Source of the DNA: Halalkalibacter sp. APA_J-10(15)
GTDB taxonomy: Bacteria; Bacillota; Bacilli; Bacillales; Bacillaceae_D
Assembly (NCBI RefSeq): GCF_023017105.1
Contig: NZ_JALKEV010000006.1
Span: 124,001-188,000, forward strand
Direction: 5' to 3'
Length of the DNA: 64,000 bases
Part shown: piece after piece, positions 63,809-64,000 of the stretch
Layout of the letters: each line of letters opens with the position of its first letter
Numbering within the stretch: the first letter of the stretch is position 1
Program-made: the position numbers and the translations under genes
Notes under the pieces: generated by a model
What the model saw: the letters and a program-made list of their open reading frames with translations, nothing else
Told to the model about the DNA's origin: nothing
The model's database searches: none

Positions 63809-64000
63809 CCATTTCCACCTGCCATTTCCTCCATAATATGTGACTGATCCAATTGCCCTTCATTGACCCATTCAGACACCTTTTCACGATCTCTCAACAC
63901 AATGACTCGTCTACTACATCTAATCACTTCTTCAAGTTCAGCAGAAATGAAAACAATGGATTTCCCTTCCTCACTCAGACGAATCATTAACTTTTCTATT
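63805..64000 (-). CDS. ytfR: sugar ABC transporter ATP-binding protein (YtfR-like), C-terminal end
   Basis: Only the last 64 codons are in the window; the rest lies beyond its right edge. The visible part, LMIRLSEEGKSIVFISAEL followed by EEVIRCSRRVIVLRDREKV, is the switch-region end of the second ATPase domain of a sugar-type double ATPase. Alone the fragment shows only an RbsA/XylG/YtfR-class protein. The YtfT/YjfF-type pair downstream supports YtfR. Confidence 0.8.
   Translation of the reverse strand, partial: IEKLMIRLSEEGKSIVFISAELEEVIRCSRRVIVLRDREKVSEWVNEGQLDQSHIMEEMAGGNG

Overview
The window is chromosomal DNA from a low-GC member of the Bacillaceae. From about 0.2 to 41.4 kb its genes and their order closely follow the Bacillus subtilis yqe/yqf region: zur, yqfT, nfo, cshB, yqfQ, ispH, yqfO, trmK, cccA, sigA, dnaG, yqxD, yqfL, glyS, glyQ, recO, yqzL, era, cdd, dgkA, ybeY, pgpH, phoH, yqfD, yqfC, yqfB, floA, nfeD, yqeY, rpsU and yqeW. 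The acidic linker of the membrane cytochrome c suggests, without proving, an alkaliphilic or haloalkaliphilic Bacillus relative. No rRNA, tRNA, CRISPR, phage or transposase gene was seen.

Region by region. 0-3.2 kb: a DUF1540 gene cut by the window edge, Zur, and a zinc-type ABC importer (one ATPase, two permeases, no binding protein) behind a candidate Zur box. 3.2-7.0 kb: ppx and ppk for polyphosphate, with Pho-box-like repeats before ppk. 7.0-16.9 kb: a soluble Kin-like histidine kinase, small Bacillus genes, endonuclease IV, CshB, a CarD-like protein, IspH, YqfO, TrmK and cytochrome c. 16.9-38 kb: mostly minus-strand housekeeping operons. They comprise the dnaG-sigA macromolecular-synthesis operon, glyQS under a glycine T-box, recO with the tiny yqzL, the pgpH-ybeY-dgkA-cdd-era operon, the sporulation genes yqfC and yqfD with phoH, nfeD-floA-yqfB behind a sigma-W-type promoter, and rpsU-yqeY. 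38-41.5 kb: a Na/Pi-type transporter, a nested GC-rich repeat, a Gln-rich membrane protein, a MarR regulator and deoC.

From about 41.6 kb to the end lies a plant cell-wall utilization island, nearly all on the minus strand. In transcription order it has a rhamnogalacturonan acetylesterase, a TIM-barrel sugar isomerase-like protein and a membrane-bound AraC-type regulator. These are followed by an LplA/LplB/LplC-type oligosaccharide importer, an unrecognised cytoplasmic alpha-rich protein, an MFS transporter, a KdgF-like cupin, a GH105 unsaturated galacturonyl hydrolase and a DUF624 protein. The inferred route is extracellular deacetylation and cleavage, import of unsaturated oligosaccharides, GH105 release of unsaturated galacturonate, and KdgF linearisation. 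Four cre-like sites and two copies of a LacI-family-type palindrome sit at its control regions.

Beyond a divergent phosphoesterase gene lies a second system: a YtfR/YtfT/YjfF-type furanose importer and a giant secreted multidomain GH43 enzyme. The giant gene is the most notable object in the window. A single in-frame TAG (57248-57250) splits it into a secreted upstream part with signal peptide, LamG, Ig-like and GH43 domains, and a downstream part with a second GH43, an Ig-like domain, 18 heptapeptide repeats and an LPDTA sorting signal but no signal peptide. It is a nonsense-interrupted gene, a readthrough gene that makes free and wall-anchored forms, or a sequence error; the window alone cannot decide.
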